Source: Chionis minor
Taxonomy: Eukaryota > Chordata > Aves > Charadriiformes > Chionididae
Assembly: GCA_013398295.1 (NCBI GenBank)
Contig: VZSF01001508.1
Location: forward strand, 136,919 to 200,918
DNA length: 64,000 bases
Direction: 5' to 3'
Position numbers and translations under genes: made by a program. Below, piece by piece: positions 25,404-38,800 of this stretch. Numbering within the stretch: position 1 is the first letter of the stretch; every line of letters begins with the position of its first letter. The notes beneath the pieces are model-generated. The model was not told the origin of the DNA. It was given only the letters and a program-made list of their open reading frames with translations, and did no database searches.

Positions 25404-28100
25404 CAACAGGGTAGTAAAAATATCAGGGACTTGAACAGGAGAATCCTATGAATAACAACAGAGAGAATTTGCATATTTGTTTAGGGCTATCTTTGCAACT
25501 TCTTTTGGTATAACTCAGTCAGCTCAAATCACCTCTCTAAAAAATCCCTCCTCTGCCAACCCCATCAGAGATGTGGTTAGATAATTTTGCGTGGCTGTGC
25601 TTTTGAACTGAAGTTCACATTGATGTTAGAAGGTATAAAAAAAAAAAAAACACACACAAAAAAATGAAAGCGGGAGGTAGGGCTGGTAAAACCAGCTGTG
25701 CACATGGAACCGAAAGGACAGCAAGGCGATGCTGTGTAGTGCAGAGAGAGAGACAAGCTGGTAGTATGGCATGCAGTGGGTTAAAAATAATAAATAAGAA
25801 AGGGCACATGGCAAAAGGCACTACACACAGAAATGAAATTCAGTTCTTTTCTGCATGTCTGCAGGGTACAAGTCGGGGGTGTACACGGGGTACACATGCT
25901 GAACTCTAAGATTATGCACAGCAGTCCAGTAACATATTTGCTTTGCTGCCTGCTGGTCTGGATCACAACCTGGTGATGTGAGTTTCCAGCCCTAACATCG
26001 TCCATGCATTTGCCATGGCTTATATGCCTGATATTTCTTTCCAATAATAACTTCCCTTTAGGCACGGTTATTAAGACCTCCGTCACTGTGAAATAGCTTG
26101 TGTTCAGTGAGGCAGTCTTTTAATGGGATGTGATGCTGTATAGCAGAGTTTCATCTACTACATTCAAGAAGGTAAATGATAGATTGTTTACTCCCCTAAT
26201 CCATCTAATTATGGCAGCTTACAGAAAATTGGAGAAAAAGAATTTGTGCCGTAGGTGATGCTGTGAGAGATCGGAGAGCATGTTGATTTAAAAGGCCATA
26301 AAGGCATTGTCTAAAATATATACAGAGTAGCTTGTTGATCTCACTGTAAGAGACAGCACTGATAATTCAGTAGCCCCTGGGAGATGGCCCGTTGCCAGAT
26401 TCTGTAAAAATTTCTAGCCTCTTTTGTCTTCTTTTGAAGGGTGGGAAGCTCAAGAGGGAAGCTATAGAGCTGTCCTTACAAAGCTACATCCAAGTATGGA
26501 AGGGAGAAGGTGTGGAAGGGGAGTTACTGCAACAGATCAGCACAGAGGATGTGTCTCCCACCTGCTACCACCTGAGTTTTCTCTCATGCTCCCTGCCCTG
26601 GCAGCAGCGCAGCACCCATATTGGGGAGAGCATGACCTTTGATGCCCCACTGACACCTCCTGGTTGCATTGAACTTCACAGAGCAGGGGGAGGAGGACTG
26701 GTGCTTCTTTCCTTGCTGACAGCTACTGTGAGAGAAGAGAATGAGTCATTCTGTGAGCCCTGGTGCAACTGAAGCAGTGTCTGTAGGGATACCTTTCCTT
26801 GGGCACTGGCTTTGGTTTTTAAGGAGGTACAAGGTCCACCTGGAGCTTTTTGCCAGCTGTCCCATGAAGACTTTTCTCCATGTGGGTTGCCTGGGGTTTT
26901 AGCTCACAGGACGCAAAAGAGCCACTGCCTCACGCTCTAAGGGAGATGCCCTTGAGTACAGAGCAACCTATTTCAGTAAAACTGGTTGGCACCTCCATCA
27001 GTCTGGGCTAAAATTCAGCACTGTGTTCAAAACTTATTGGAGAGTGGAAGAGGAGAGGATACTCACACAAAGCATGGCGATGTAAACTTCTAATAGGATA
27101 GTAGACAAAAATGCAGTCTCATTTTGGTTTGCTATGTAAACTGTTGAAATTTAGGACATGCATAATTTTTCTAGAACACTCTCTTCTGCAGCCTTGTTAC
27201 TTTCTATACTATTACCATTAGCATATCTGCTAATTGATGGGTTTATTTTCTTCCTGTTGTTGCTTTTTGCATCTCTCAACATTTTAAAAATGCTTTTTTC
27301 TTCTCCCCATCCCACTGCCCCCACTTGCCATTATTAAGTGAGGTCAGGTGCTTTTAGAACAAATTGTATCTAATTATCTACAAAATAATTAACATTTCTA
27401 ATAGAAGCTGCCTGTGTTGGTTTTCATTGGGGTGCAGGAGAGCAACAAGGTAAAGAGTTTGACAACTAAAGCTTCATTATTTTGTTCTTCCCCCTTACGT
27501 TCTCTGTTTAATAAATCCTTTGCTGCAGAAATGGATAGACCAGAGCTCATTTGAGATGAACATTGTAAGAGCTCAAGATTAGTTTTTCATCTGTTTTGCA
27601 CTCTTCACAAGGTGAAGAGGGGGGGAGCAGGGAAGGAAGAAGGAATTTGAAAAATTAGGGTAAGTAGTAATATAGAAAAGATCCTTTCTTCTTGCAACCT
27701 GCTTGCCAGATGGCCTGCCAGACACAAATACCAGGCTGAGAGAGAGAATTATTATATCTTCTTGTAAATCAGAACTCAAAAATATGTAGTTTGTGGAACG
27801 TGTGTGTGAGATATACCATTTTGGTTACAGGGACTGAAACAGGAGTTTCCCAAAATACAAGCATGAAGGGCTCCAGCATGTGGAGACCCATGACATGTGG
27901 CTCTCTAATCCTAAAAAGAAAACTGCTGGTAAGTCTGTAGCAAGGGGAAGGTGCAGATACTCTCTCCGTATTCTGAGGTTGCAAGAGATCAACATGTCAT
28001 TGCATAGCTTGCAAGGCAGTTGCAGTGATGTGACGAGGGATGGGGTGCAGGAAAGTTTTGCTTTTAGGCAGAGCTGTTAACTGGGTTAGGAAATTGTGTA
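25404..28100. other. No gene recognised
   Basis: A poly-A/CA tract lies at 25637-25664. The plus-strand frame 26392-26772 (126 codons) shows no recognisable domain. The sequence around 27180-27420 is an AT-rich unique stretch with several TAAT-type motifs and no repeat signature. It could be a conserved non-coding element, but this cannot be judged without alignment. Confidence 0.45.
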
Positions 28101-28150
28101 TATCAGTGAAGCTGTAGTGATTTACACCTAGGTGCAAAACACCTTTAAGT
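28101..28150. repeat. Possible ancient interspersed repeat remnant
   Basis: The sequence gaagctgtagtgatttacac resembles an old amniote repeat with 'gatttacaccagctgagg'. It is similar to the stretch at 53169-53222. Weak, from memory. Confidence 0.25.
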
Positions 28151-28404
28151 TCATACCTGAACTGAACTACACTTGCACTCCTTCCTCCCAGTCAGTTAAA
28201 GGTGTTTGGGTGCCCAGCAAACCCCCAGTTCAGGATGTGCTTATCCTGCAGGTGGCAAACACTACGTTCCCTATCTTGGTGATGCTGTTATCGTCATGTA
28301 CTCCACTTTGACCTGAGGGGTTTGTCCCTTCAGCCATAAACTGTGAAGCTAGCAATTGCATGAGGAAGTAGGCACAGAGAGGAAATAAAGAGACTCTCCG
28401 AAGT

Positions 28405-28505
28405 CTGGCTTTACAAAGGGATTTAGATGCCTAAAGGTATTGGTAGTCTATGTGACTATGGCCCTTGGAATCCCACCTTCCAAATAAATCTCTGTGCCTA
28501 GTCTT
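28405..28505. repeat. Possible ancient interspersed repeat remnant
   Basis: The order gggatttagatgcctaaagg, then tggaatcccacctt, then ctctgtgcctagtctttgg recalls an old repeat built on 'ttaggcgcctaaa..aatccca' modules. Related fragments may be at 45022-45062 and 55561-55625. The spacing fits but identity is low. Confidence 0.3.
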
Positions 28506-30689
28506 TGGAAAAGGCAGGCCCTGCTGAAGAGAGGTTTAAAGGGCCTAAATGAAAGTGCTGAGCAGGAAATCGTCTAGAGGCAACCTAGAGAAGACATCAA
28601 TCAAGGGTGTTGAATGAAATTCAGTCTGTCTGCAAGTATTTTAGTGAGTTGTGGTCTAACTCTCATTCTAGGATGGTAAACATGGGGAGTAGGAAAATGG
28701 AGAAACTCGTAAGAAAAAGAGCATTTATTTTTTCCCTGTTACCTGTAGAAAAAAAACAACATGAAGGGAAACAAAACTGATAGCTCACTGGGAGGTTAAC
28801 AGGAAGGTGAGAGGAGAGCAAATGTGTTGATGGAAGAGCCCACTGTCCCCTACAAATTCCAGCTGCTCACCGTCTTCTTTCCCTCTAGTTCCTGAGCAGT
28901 AAAAGTAAACACAGTTAAAATCAGCAGCTGGGACTTTGTTTGCAAGGCAAAAGCACCAAGCAGAATTCCTCCCTCCATATTTTATAATTTATCTGAAGGC
29001 TACAGACATCTGTTCAGATGGCCAAGGGGAAAAAAAGCATGAGGGATTTGGGCTAAATTCAGCACCACTTAGGAAAGATGCACCTGGCCTGCCATTTGTT
29101 ATGTTCTCTCCTCTCTGCTTTATGATTTATATTTTATAAATCCTTTCCATTGTGGCTCCCTCCGCTTCCCTCCTTCTGTTCCAGTTTGATCAGATTGTAA
29201 AGGTTCAAAGTGTACTCCTGTTACTTTAATTAAAGTCATTTCCCTCTGCCCTCCCTGTTAGAACAGATGTATTGGAAATCCCCAGGCACCTCCTCCCTGG
29301 GCAAAATTGGACACAAAAACATAAAACTGCATTAAGACAAATTCCCTGTGCTAATTGCTTTTCTCTGTGCAGCAGGGATATGTGGGAGAGAAGGTGTTTC
29401 TCTGTGCTAATAAGTCTATTTTACCCTCTGTAGTGAGTTTATGGTGGCTATCTGAATTCCTTCTCATACCATCTTGCCATTTGCCAAAAAGGCTCAAGAT
29501 AATAAAAGCTACAAGACACATCTGGCATGATTTGGTGCCTTTACTGCCTCTGCCACCCATCTCCTGGGATCCTGTATCACTTGCTGGTTCACTGGATTTA
29601 CCATTCCATTTTCAGTGGATAATCATGCCTGGTGCATGGAGATTATTTAGGAACCCTTATCCCTCAACTAGGTTTAAGTTTGAGAGAAGGAGAATACACC
29701 CTTCATACTTGCAGTATTAAGTCATGAGATGAGGCAGGAAAATACATTTCTATGATTGTGCTCAACAGGGAAGTGCCAGCTCTTGCATTTTAGCCAGCTA
29801 GTGAGCTAATTAGTCTATATGAGCCTGTCCCAGAGAGCATTTAAAGCTATATCTTTCCTGCTATTGGACTTAGCTGCCCCCTTAGTTTCCCCTCCTCCTC
29901 AACCTTGTTTAATGGAGATTTATTCTCCATATGTTGTTTATAATCCCGCGTTCAGTCTTGATGCTAATTTCCCTCTCTTGTGGCTTCTTTATCAACACTG
30001 CAGATATTATGCTGTATGTGCCTTTCCCGTCTGTTCTAAAAGGATAGCCCTTACAGGTGGGAAAAACACATCTCCTCAGAGGGTCGTTTCACCCTGGCTA
30101 GAACATGTCATAAGGTCTATGTGCAAACACCAACTGACCCAGGCAGCAAAACAGCTAGATGGCCAGCAAAGATTGCTTTAGCTGGTCAAAAGATCATTGG
30201 CAGGCTGTGTAGGACACAAAGAGCTGTGTGGCATGAAGTACAAAGCTCCGCTGCTTTTGTGGGAGTAAAGCCTAGTTATGTGCAGAGGTTAAAAGGGAAG
30301 TACAAGATTGTGGATTTTGTCCTTGCTTGAAGATATATTGTGTATGCTGTGTCTAAATTGGCCTGTCATGTAGTCCTGGCTGTGCTGACCAGTTGATGCT
30401 CCCAACCCGTGCACATCCAGTTACTCTGCATGCATGCCGGACTGTATGTTAGTGAAACCTCAAAAATGCCCAGCACTATCAGCACTGTCTAGCAAGCACT
30501 TCATGTGTGAGTAGAGCTGCTCTTGGTTCACAGCCAAGTACTGCTCCAGAAAGGTACATCCTTTTTAGCATTATTAGATCCCAGAGTCAAACTGCTCCTT
30601 AGCCCCCCACCTCATCAGGCATGCAGAGCAGTGTAACTCCATCTCCTCCCCCACAATCCTATGCAGATTTATAATTTAAAAAAAAAAAA
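28506..30689. other. No gene recognised
   Basis: The stretch contains unique-looking sequence at 29190-29370 (ttactttaattaaagtcatt and neighbours) that could be a conserved non-coding element. The two overlapping frames at 29355-29720 and 29819-30181 (about 120 codons each) have no recognisable product. Confidence 0.45.
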
Positions 30690-30690
30690 N
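30690..30690. other. Ambiguous base (N) after a poly-A run
   Basis: A single N follows a run of 12 A at 30678-30689. It most likely marks an unresolved homopolymer length in the assembly. Confidence 0.9.
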
Positions 30691-33600
30691 GCATTAACAA
30701 AGACCTTTCTCCCTCCTCTGTACAGTCTTTTCTAGAGACAGTTTTCCTCTCTAATTTTACATGGCATGCTGGGACTTACTATCTGTTTCAGAAAGCCCTC
30801 AGATGAGGAGAAAACAGGCCATGTCTTAGAGCAGAAGAGGAAATCTTTGAGCACCATGCAGACTTCTGACAGAGCAAGATTTTGGAGAACAATTTAATTT
30901 AACATTATAAACAGTTTTATCCCTCCCTAATTCCAACGGAACAGGCAAGTTTGCACTGTCAATTCCCAATTTCAGCTCCTGCTCCCCAAAGGACAACAGA
31001 AGTCTGCCATTCTTGGGGAAAGCTCCCATTTCCCTCTCCTTCCTGACTTTTCTAATGGAAATATTCATTACACACCAGTCTGCTACCTGCCTCTGTGCTG
31101 CATTCAGAGAGTCATTGAAACCTGGATTCCCAGCCTTCCCATGACACCCTTAGTCAATGTGCCATTCCTCAAATGTCCTAAAAATTTCAAGGTTGTGTCT
31201 AAATCACTTTAAAGTCTTCCCATTTTCTTACCAAAGGGAAATCAGACTAGACTGATCTATGGTCCCTAAGCCAAAGTCAGCATGACCGGCACCCGGTCTG
31301 TACATTTGGAAAGTCAAGGAAATTTAAACTCTCCTTCAAGCTTATATAGTTCATATTTAAAATGTCTGGGATTGTAGGCAAGCACTGAGGACAGCACACA
31401 ATGCAATAATTTTTAATTAAGACTTATAAATTAATAATATTATTCAAATGTTGAAATCCAATAGCCTGAAGATGACTGCTATACTAATGCATAAATATAG
31501 TGAAAAATCCAGGCATACACAGTACAAGAAAATGAACCCAACGGGAAAAGGTAGTGAGCAGGCAATGGTAATGAGCACCCAATGGATAGACATTATATGA
31601 GATTCCAACAACAAGCACAAAACACATCTTTTAAAAGAATGTAAAGAGAGAAAATAAGAAGAAATATACTTAGGTATGATTTTTTCATTAGAAATCCCTT
31701 GGGCTAAAATCGGTAAACATTTCACTACTGCCAAAAATTGATAAATATTCTGTGCTACACTGGTGACTCAGTGTATTATTGACACAAGTCAATAATATCA
31801 GGCCACAAAACTTCATTGCTGGACATTAGTAGGTGCTGGTGTGCTATTTTTAAGCCTGAAAAATATCTGTAAGTAAATTTTAATTTTCTGTTCAAGCCAA
31901 TTGCCATTCTAGAATAAGGGGAACACATTCAAAAGTGTCTGTTTAACAGAGAAGGGAATACAGATGGGGGCATGTTCTGGAGCAAGCACTGTTGACAGAT
32001 TTACAGGATAACTGATGAGGTTTTGGAAAGCAGGTTGCATATGATACAAAGGACACCTTGTGCCTGTGAGGGTTGTGAGCACTGATGCGTAATGCTGTCA
32101 AGGTTTGCACAGCTTGCTTGTGTGTACATTTGCCTTTCTACACTATACTGGAGGTGAGAAGAGCCTGAGCTGGCATGAAGACATGCAGCTTAAACATGAC
32201 ACAAAAGAGAGTTAGTGATCATATATCTGCTGGAGGATGCTACAAGCTTTGGGCATTTCTGGGGCTTTACAAGCTAATTTAATTGCTACTTCTTATGAAT
32301 TTGCTTCCTGCATTTTTGCTTTCTTTGGTTTTCTTTCATGCTTGGTCAGAGAGGGCTACTTTTTTTTTTTTTAAGTAAAAAACAAACATAATAAATTAGA
32401 ACTGTCTGAGTAATGAAGGTATCTCGGGACCATATTTCATGAAAAGGAAAGTCTGAGTGGGAAGAAGAAGAAAAGATTCACTTGCACAAGTGTGTAGATT
32501 TTTAGAGATTGGCCACCACCTTGAGAACTGTTTTGTGCCAAAAAAAGGACTGCGTGCCTTATTGGTTTTGCCTGCCTGGTATTTTATAGGTAAAGATCAC
32601 ACAGAATCGTTGAAAACTCTGCTATCCATTTTAATACAAGTACCACAAGGGTGAATGATGCTTCTGACACATGCCTTGACAAAGACAAAACTGCCTACTT
32701 CTACCAGCAGCCAAATGAATGATTCCAAATTTCTTACAAACTTGTGGGAGTCTACTTGGATTCTCTGCTGTTTCATATGTCAGCCTCAGTAGCAGATTTC
32801 AGCAGAGCTAGGAAATTCCTTATGTTTTTTCCTTGTGCATGTAGATTGTTTTCCTGCAATGAGTGATGATATTATTAGCTTTCTAGTAACCATTGCTCTT
32901 TCCTTTGCCCAATTACCCATTTTCACAAAATTTAATGGAAGGTAACATGTCTGAAGACTGCTATTGTTTTCACACTTGACTGAAATTGGACAAAAGCTTT
33001 TCTGGTCCTACTGATCTCTCCCAGAGTTTCACCAAGGGCAGTGTGTGTCATTTTGGGGAGGGTCAACAATGATGTTCAGAGGCAGACCTTCTGGTACAGC
33101 AAACTGAGCAATCACTGGTGCAGGTTGCAGCAGGAGTGCTGAGACCCAAGGGCTCTCTCTTCCTTAGCACTGCTCCTTCCTGTCTTCCCTCCCCACACTG
33201 AGGAATGTAGGCCACAAATTCTCAATCTTTGTAAAATTCAGTTTTTCTTACTCTGCTAAAAGCCATTTAGTTAACCCTTTGACTGTGCTCTATACAGAGC
33301 ACATTCCTTTACTATGTCAGAAGTGTTGTAACTATCTATCTGAAACTGACATTTCAGAAGCTAGTCTTCCCAATCACAGCACTTCACTCTCCTCCTATCA
33401 ACCCTAAATAGTCCTTGTAAAAGATGATTTCCTTCTCGGAGTTCTTACAGCTCCATGTGTACTTAAAACATTCCTCTTCTAGAAATACCTGGTTGCAATG
33501 CCTCATTTCAGCCTTTAATGTGGAAAAGAGCCATTAGAACTCAAGAAGTAAAGTCCAGAGAGTGCCATGTTTATCTAGAGAGGGTCACAAGAGAGACTTC

Positions 33601-35554
33601 ACTAAAGAAAAAGAGACTCACTTAGCTCTTTTGAGGATAATTATTTACGGTTATGCTTTTTTTTTTTTTTTTCCACTGGAGTATCCACATCAACTGAACT
33701 GTAATAAAAGAAGACAGGACACTTACATCTCTTGTGCCTCTCAAGCTTTTGCAGCTGTTTTGGGGACAGAGATTAGATAGTGCTCCTAAAGTCCATAGGC
33801 GATTTTTGGAAAACACAATCTTTATCCTTTCATGGTTAGTGTACATGCAAGGCTCCCCTTCTGGAATTCAGATGGCCTATCCTTATTTTTTGAAAAATGA
33901 CTGGGGAAAAGAGCATGTTAACTGTGCCTCAAAAGTGAAGATCCTGTTGTTTCTTATCATACTTCAACTGCACATTCTTTGAGGCAGGGAATCATGCTTT
34001 TCTGGCACGTTTACACAACATGATCACCCCATTACTCTCGTACATCAAGTGCTACTGGTTATGCAAGCAATAAGCATAGCAATTGAAATCAAAGTCCTAA
34101 TGGAAATCAGTCCATAAGAAAACCATTTCTATCACAGTTAGAGAAAGTGGTTTTTCCAGGCTGACTCTCACTGAAGACCTAGAAATCTGGTGGTGATTTT
34201 CCAGGTCCTATGATACAGTGTTACTTCAGAGAGTTTCACCAGAGGCAATTACAGATGAACTAGTGAAATTAGGCTACCTTTTAATCCATTCATCAAAAAT
34301 GACAGATCATTCCATGCAGAGGCAGAAAAACCTATAAATATTGCAGCTAGATGAGCTACACTGTTAGAAATATTATATGTGGTTCTCTTGTCCAAGTCAC
34401 GAGTTACTTTACAAATAGCAGCAGATTCTCATTTGCATGGACATGGGATAAAGAAAAGGAGAAAACTGCCTAATAGTTGTGAAAAAGATATCCCCTTCTT
34501 GGCTTTAGAATTGATCAAATATCCATTGCTTATTGTATTGGGATGGAAATAAGAAATGTCCTTAAATGTTTTAACTTAGTCTGTGGACTCACAGTTGTTT
34601 GCCTGGTAGCACGACTGTCTTCTGGTCTTGGAATTGCTGGTTAAATAATTTTAAAGCATATTAAATCAGGATGGCCACATTTCTTTAAGGTGTTTTCTTA
34701 CTGTTGAGAAATATCTGTGCTGAATTGCAGACATTCTTGACCTTCACCAATATCTTCAGTTTTGGAATGTAACTGAGTACTCACAAACAAATGTGTGAGT
34801 TAGCTCTACAAATCATGATGCATTGGATTTACATGGTACTCTTACTCATTTTCATTATTTTAAATTTGGTGTCTAGTCAACTTTGATACACACTCCTTGA
34901 AACAAAGAATGTTTAACCCAGTGCATTTTATTAGACCTATGGGACCTCATTTGATCTTTGATTTTTCCCCAGCCCTCCATGCCAGAAGGGTTTTTATAAG
35001 AAAGCCAACAAGAAACTTTTGTAAGAAACCACAGTTTGGGGGTCTTGCAGAAAGCCTGTGGACACATATGGTTTGCACTATTGTTGAAGGACCTGAAGGA
35101 ACCAGCTGACATTACATGAGGAGCAGAGGGAGTCTCATCTATTTCTCTTGGATTTTCTTAGCAGAGAGGAAGTTGGACAGAAAGAAGCCACTTGGATTAT
35201 GTAATCTAGGCTGCATCCATCACTGGCAACCAGGCTATAACTCCCTTTTATAGACTGAATGATCAAGTACCAGCTTTGTTAAGGGTTGAGGTTTTTTTCC
35301 TTTCCCTCATCACACTGTTGACTAGGGACCATCCTTTGAATCTGTTTGCTCTTGTATTGACATCCTTTAGGCAGACAGTAGTTTCCCTTCGAATGTTTAT
35401 CCACATGATGTATTGCTAGGCAGACATCACACTCTCTATCAATCAGCCCTAAATAAGAGCTAAATAAGCCAAGCTTGATTTCTCTCTTATCCAGGGGAAG
35501 GCTTCAGTGTTTTCCTCATGTTTTAGCAATCTGTTTCTGTGCCTATTCTGATTT
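30691..35554. other. No gene recognised (4.9 kb)
   Basis: Poly-T tracts lie at about 32360-32372 and 33657-33672. Frames are all under 100 codons and lack motifs. No octamer tail, terminal repeat or RNA gene is visible. Confidence 0.5.
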
Positions 35555-35800
35555 AAATTAATCCATCCTCATCATAGCTCACCAGAACTGGACACTCTGC
35601 CAAGCTACAGTGTTTGATGTTAACCTTGCCTCAGTACATCTTGAGATGACAGCTCTTTATTCCTCTCACATTGGTGGGTCATGGACAGCCTGTATTTGTC
35701 AGTTATCTGCAAGACTTCTCTCTTTTTGAACTGTCAACTTTAGTGTGTGACTTTATATTTTACACTATTCTTTTTGGTGATTTCAACTTTAACAGGTTCT
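35555..35800 (-). mobile_element. Probable ancient CR1 fragment (minus strand)
   Basis: The plus strand at 35578-35602 reads ctcaccagaactggacactc. This is the complement of the region encoding 'ECVQFW', here gagtgtccagttctggtgag. Further along, aagacttctctctttttgaa lies where the complement of 'SEKDLGVxVD' is expected, and tttatattttacactattct near the 'YRLG' region. Order and spacing are consistent with the CR1 ORF2 post-RT region on the minus strand, but no frame survives. The call is tentative. Confidence 0.45.
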
Positions 35801-38800
35801 CTTTTGTCCATGCTGTCCTCTTTATTCTATAAGTTTATTGCATGCAATGCTTCCCTACCTTTCCTTTTATATGTATCTGTCCTACACAAAATAGGATAGC
35901 AATTCAGGGTGGAGACAAGAAAATCAAGAGAAAGACCCTCTGGGCCCCTTAAGAAACACGGAAGATCTATATCCTCTCCTGGAAGACAAATCAGAGCCCA
36001 TTTCTTGGCTTCTGCTAACTCTCATTTGTTTCAACACATGATTTATCACTGGGGTCTCCTCTCACATCTCTGAAACAAATGTCAGATGCTTTCCACGCTT
36101 GCTTATTTCTCCAGCCACTTCAGATTCAGCCAGCATCAATTCCAGTATCTCAGGGAGGGCCCTGTTTGTGCAGGCTGACAATAAAATCTATATCTTTATT
36201 CACAGCATTTAGTGAATTCATAAAATGGGGTCGATGGCATCCTAATGGTTATTTCATCTCTGGGTCAATTTTAAGCAGATCCTCAGAATACAGATGGATG
36301 CAAGCCCTAGGGAAGCCAAGACCCCTATTACTGTGGTGGCACAGTGAAGAAGTGGCATGCAAATTAGTAAACTGGGCAAGGAAGGCAAGATCTCTAAGCA
36401 AATGTTGTGTAACCACCAATTCTGGCTTTCCCCTACAAAGAGGTGGAAGGAAGAAGAGGGCTCAACAGCCTCTCTCTCTAGATTTTGCCCCATCAAGGTG
36501 GAAGGCCGGGAGTTTAGTGTGGGAGCAGACTGAGGTGGGGGTCAGAAGTGCAGTCATCACGGATTTCCTCAAAGGGAGCAGACACAGCCATGATTTTGGC
36601 TATGAATTTTCCCTCCTTCCCCATGGCTGGAACATGGCAAAGTGTACACCCTTTAGAAGAAGAGACTGAGATGATGAGCTTCTATGGGTAACTGTAGGGG
36701 ACTGGGAGCCTGTAGCTCACTTTGAGTGTTGTATGTCCTCTTCAGGGCATGCTTATGATGCTGTGCAGTCAAATTCAGTTGCTAGACTTCCCCTCGGTCC
36801 CAAAGCATTCTGTGCTGGCTGCTGGAGTACTATTGCTGCAGGGACAGCCCCCCTTCCACAGCTACCACTGTAGTAGCTGTGGGGCTAACACCTCTGTCAG
36901 ACCTCCTGACCATTTTTGCACAGAGGTGCAGGTTTAGGTGAAAAGAAAGAAAGGAACACAAGGGAAAAGTAAAGCCTCCTAGGGGACGAAGGCAGATAAA
37001 GATTATTTCAGTTGTGTGAAGACTCCTCAAGACTATTGCTATATGCTTCTTTTGTGCTATTGACCTGATGGCACGACTTATGTGTAGTTTTTTTGTTGTT
37101 TTTATTTGTTTGTTTGTTTTAAATCAAACATAGCATTGATTTTTGGAGGGAAAATAGGAAGGAAAAGCAAAAGGCAATACATCAAAACAGACAGTTGCTC
37201 CTGAAGGAAAGATCTCTAGAAGGCAGGTGTCAGGCAAGCTTTCTCTTTGCCCACAGTTTTGAATTGAGTGAACAAATCTCTGTGATGACATCACTAATTT
37301 ATCAGGCATTTTCAGAGTGGGAGATGACAGTGTGCCAAGCCACAGGTCACAAAAGCATGCAAGGTACAAGGCAGCAAGTGGGGAACTTCAAACAGGGTGG
37401 CATTAAGCACAATCTCTGCTCTTCCACAATTTCACAGACACCTCACTGTCCTCTCTAGGCTGTTGTCCCCACATTTGACCACTATCATTCCACTAAGAAT
37501 ATTTTTTTCAGTGTCTAATCAGAATTTCCTTTACTGCCTTCTAAGTGCTGAATAGAGTGGAAAAATCTCCCTTGACCTGCTATGCTCTTGTTAATGCAGT
37601 TCAGCGTCAGGCTGTCTTTTTTAACAAGGAAACACAACTGACTTGGGCTCAACTTGTCCACCAAGATGTCCACAACACCATCCTTAGAGCAGAACTGAAT
37701 TTCTCAGAGAAACCAGGAACTCATACCATTTGGGGTACGTCTCTCTGAAGTGAACTTGGAAATTTTAAGGTGATAAGCACCTCTTTCAAGTATGCCCTGT
37801 GGTTTTGAACCCAGGCCTCCCAAAAGAGAGGAATTCCTGTGTTCTTCTTCTGCATGCTGTGGTTAAATCTTTCAAGAAACTTTGTTTGTTATGTTACTTC
37901 CCTCACAAATCCCCAGGATTTATAGCTTTACATGCTTTTATGCAGGGGAAAAGAAAAGGAAGCATCATTAGCATATTTTTAAAGACATTTGAGTGCTTTT
38001 TCATCTCCATTATTGAGAAATTGAGTCATCTTTACTCTATATAAATACTGTCTCTGAGAGCTTTTGTTCAAATGATATTTGCTACTTACCAAAATTTGAT
38101 TTAGTGAGGGGGCATGCATAGAAGAGATGGAAAGGAAATATTAGCATTTCATTGGAAATTTTAATATAGACATTAAATGGCACCAAACCCCAGACAGCTT
38201 GGTGCTTTTATTAACTTAGACTCATAGTCATTAAATGTTTTTCTTCTATTGTTGCTTCTTTTCCTGCTTTCTTAATACTCTAGTTCTACAAATCACACCT
38301 ATTTTCTCCTGCGTGGGTTCTCTAAATGGTATCATCCATGATCTTTTCCACAGTACACATACTGGATTTATGGACAATCTGGTGTGTATAAAAAAAATGA
38401 AAGACAAGTAGCAATGACTACCTCCAAGTAGAAAGCAGATGAGCCTTTCTCACATGGCTGTAAGTGGGATGGTGTGCGCCATACTGATGAGTTGCGAGAC
38501 TGACACTGAGCCTCCATCAAGGTAAACTCTGTTACTTGTGCTTCTGCTCCTAGACACTCTTAGACGTTCATCCAGTCCTGTTTGTCCCAGCTTGCAGTAA
38601 AGATCCCAGCCAAAGGCTCCTTTTCATTTTTATGTGTCAGAAGGCTGACCCAAGAACACTTCTCCTTTGCAGAGCACACAGTGAATTGTAAAGCCAAAGG
38701 TGATTTGTCTGAATGGGTTTGGGAACGTTACTAAATTAATGTGTAACAATGACGCACATTTCATTTCCTATTCTGATCATTGCTTTAATCTTGCTGACCG

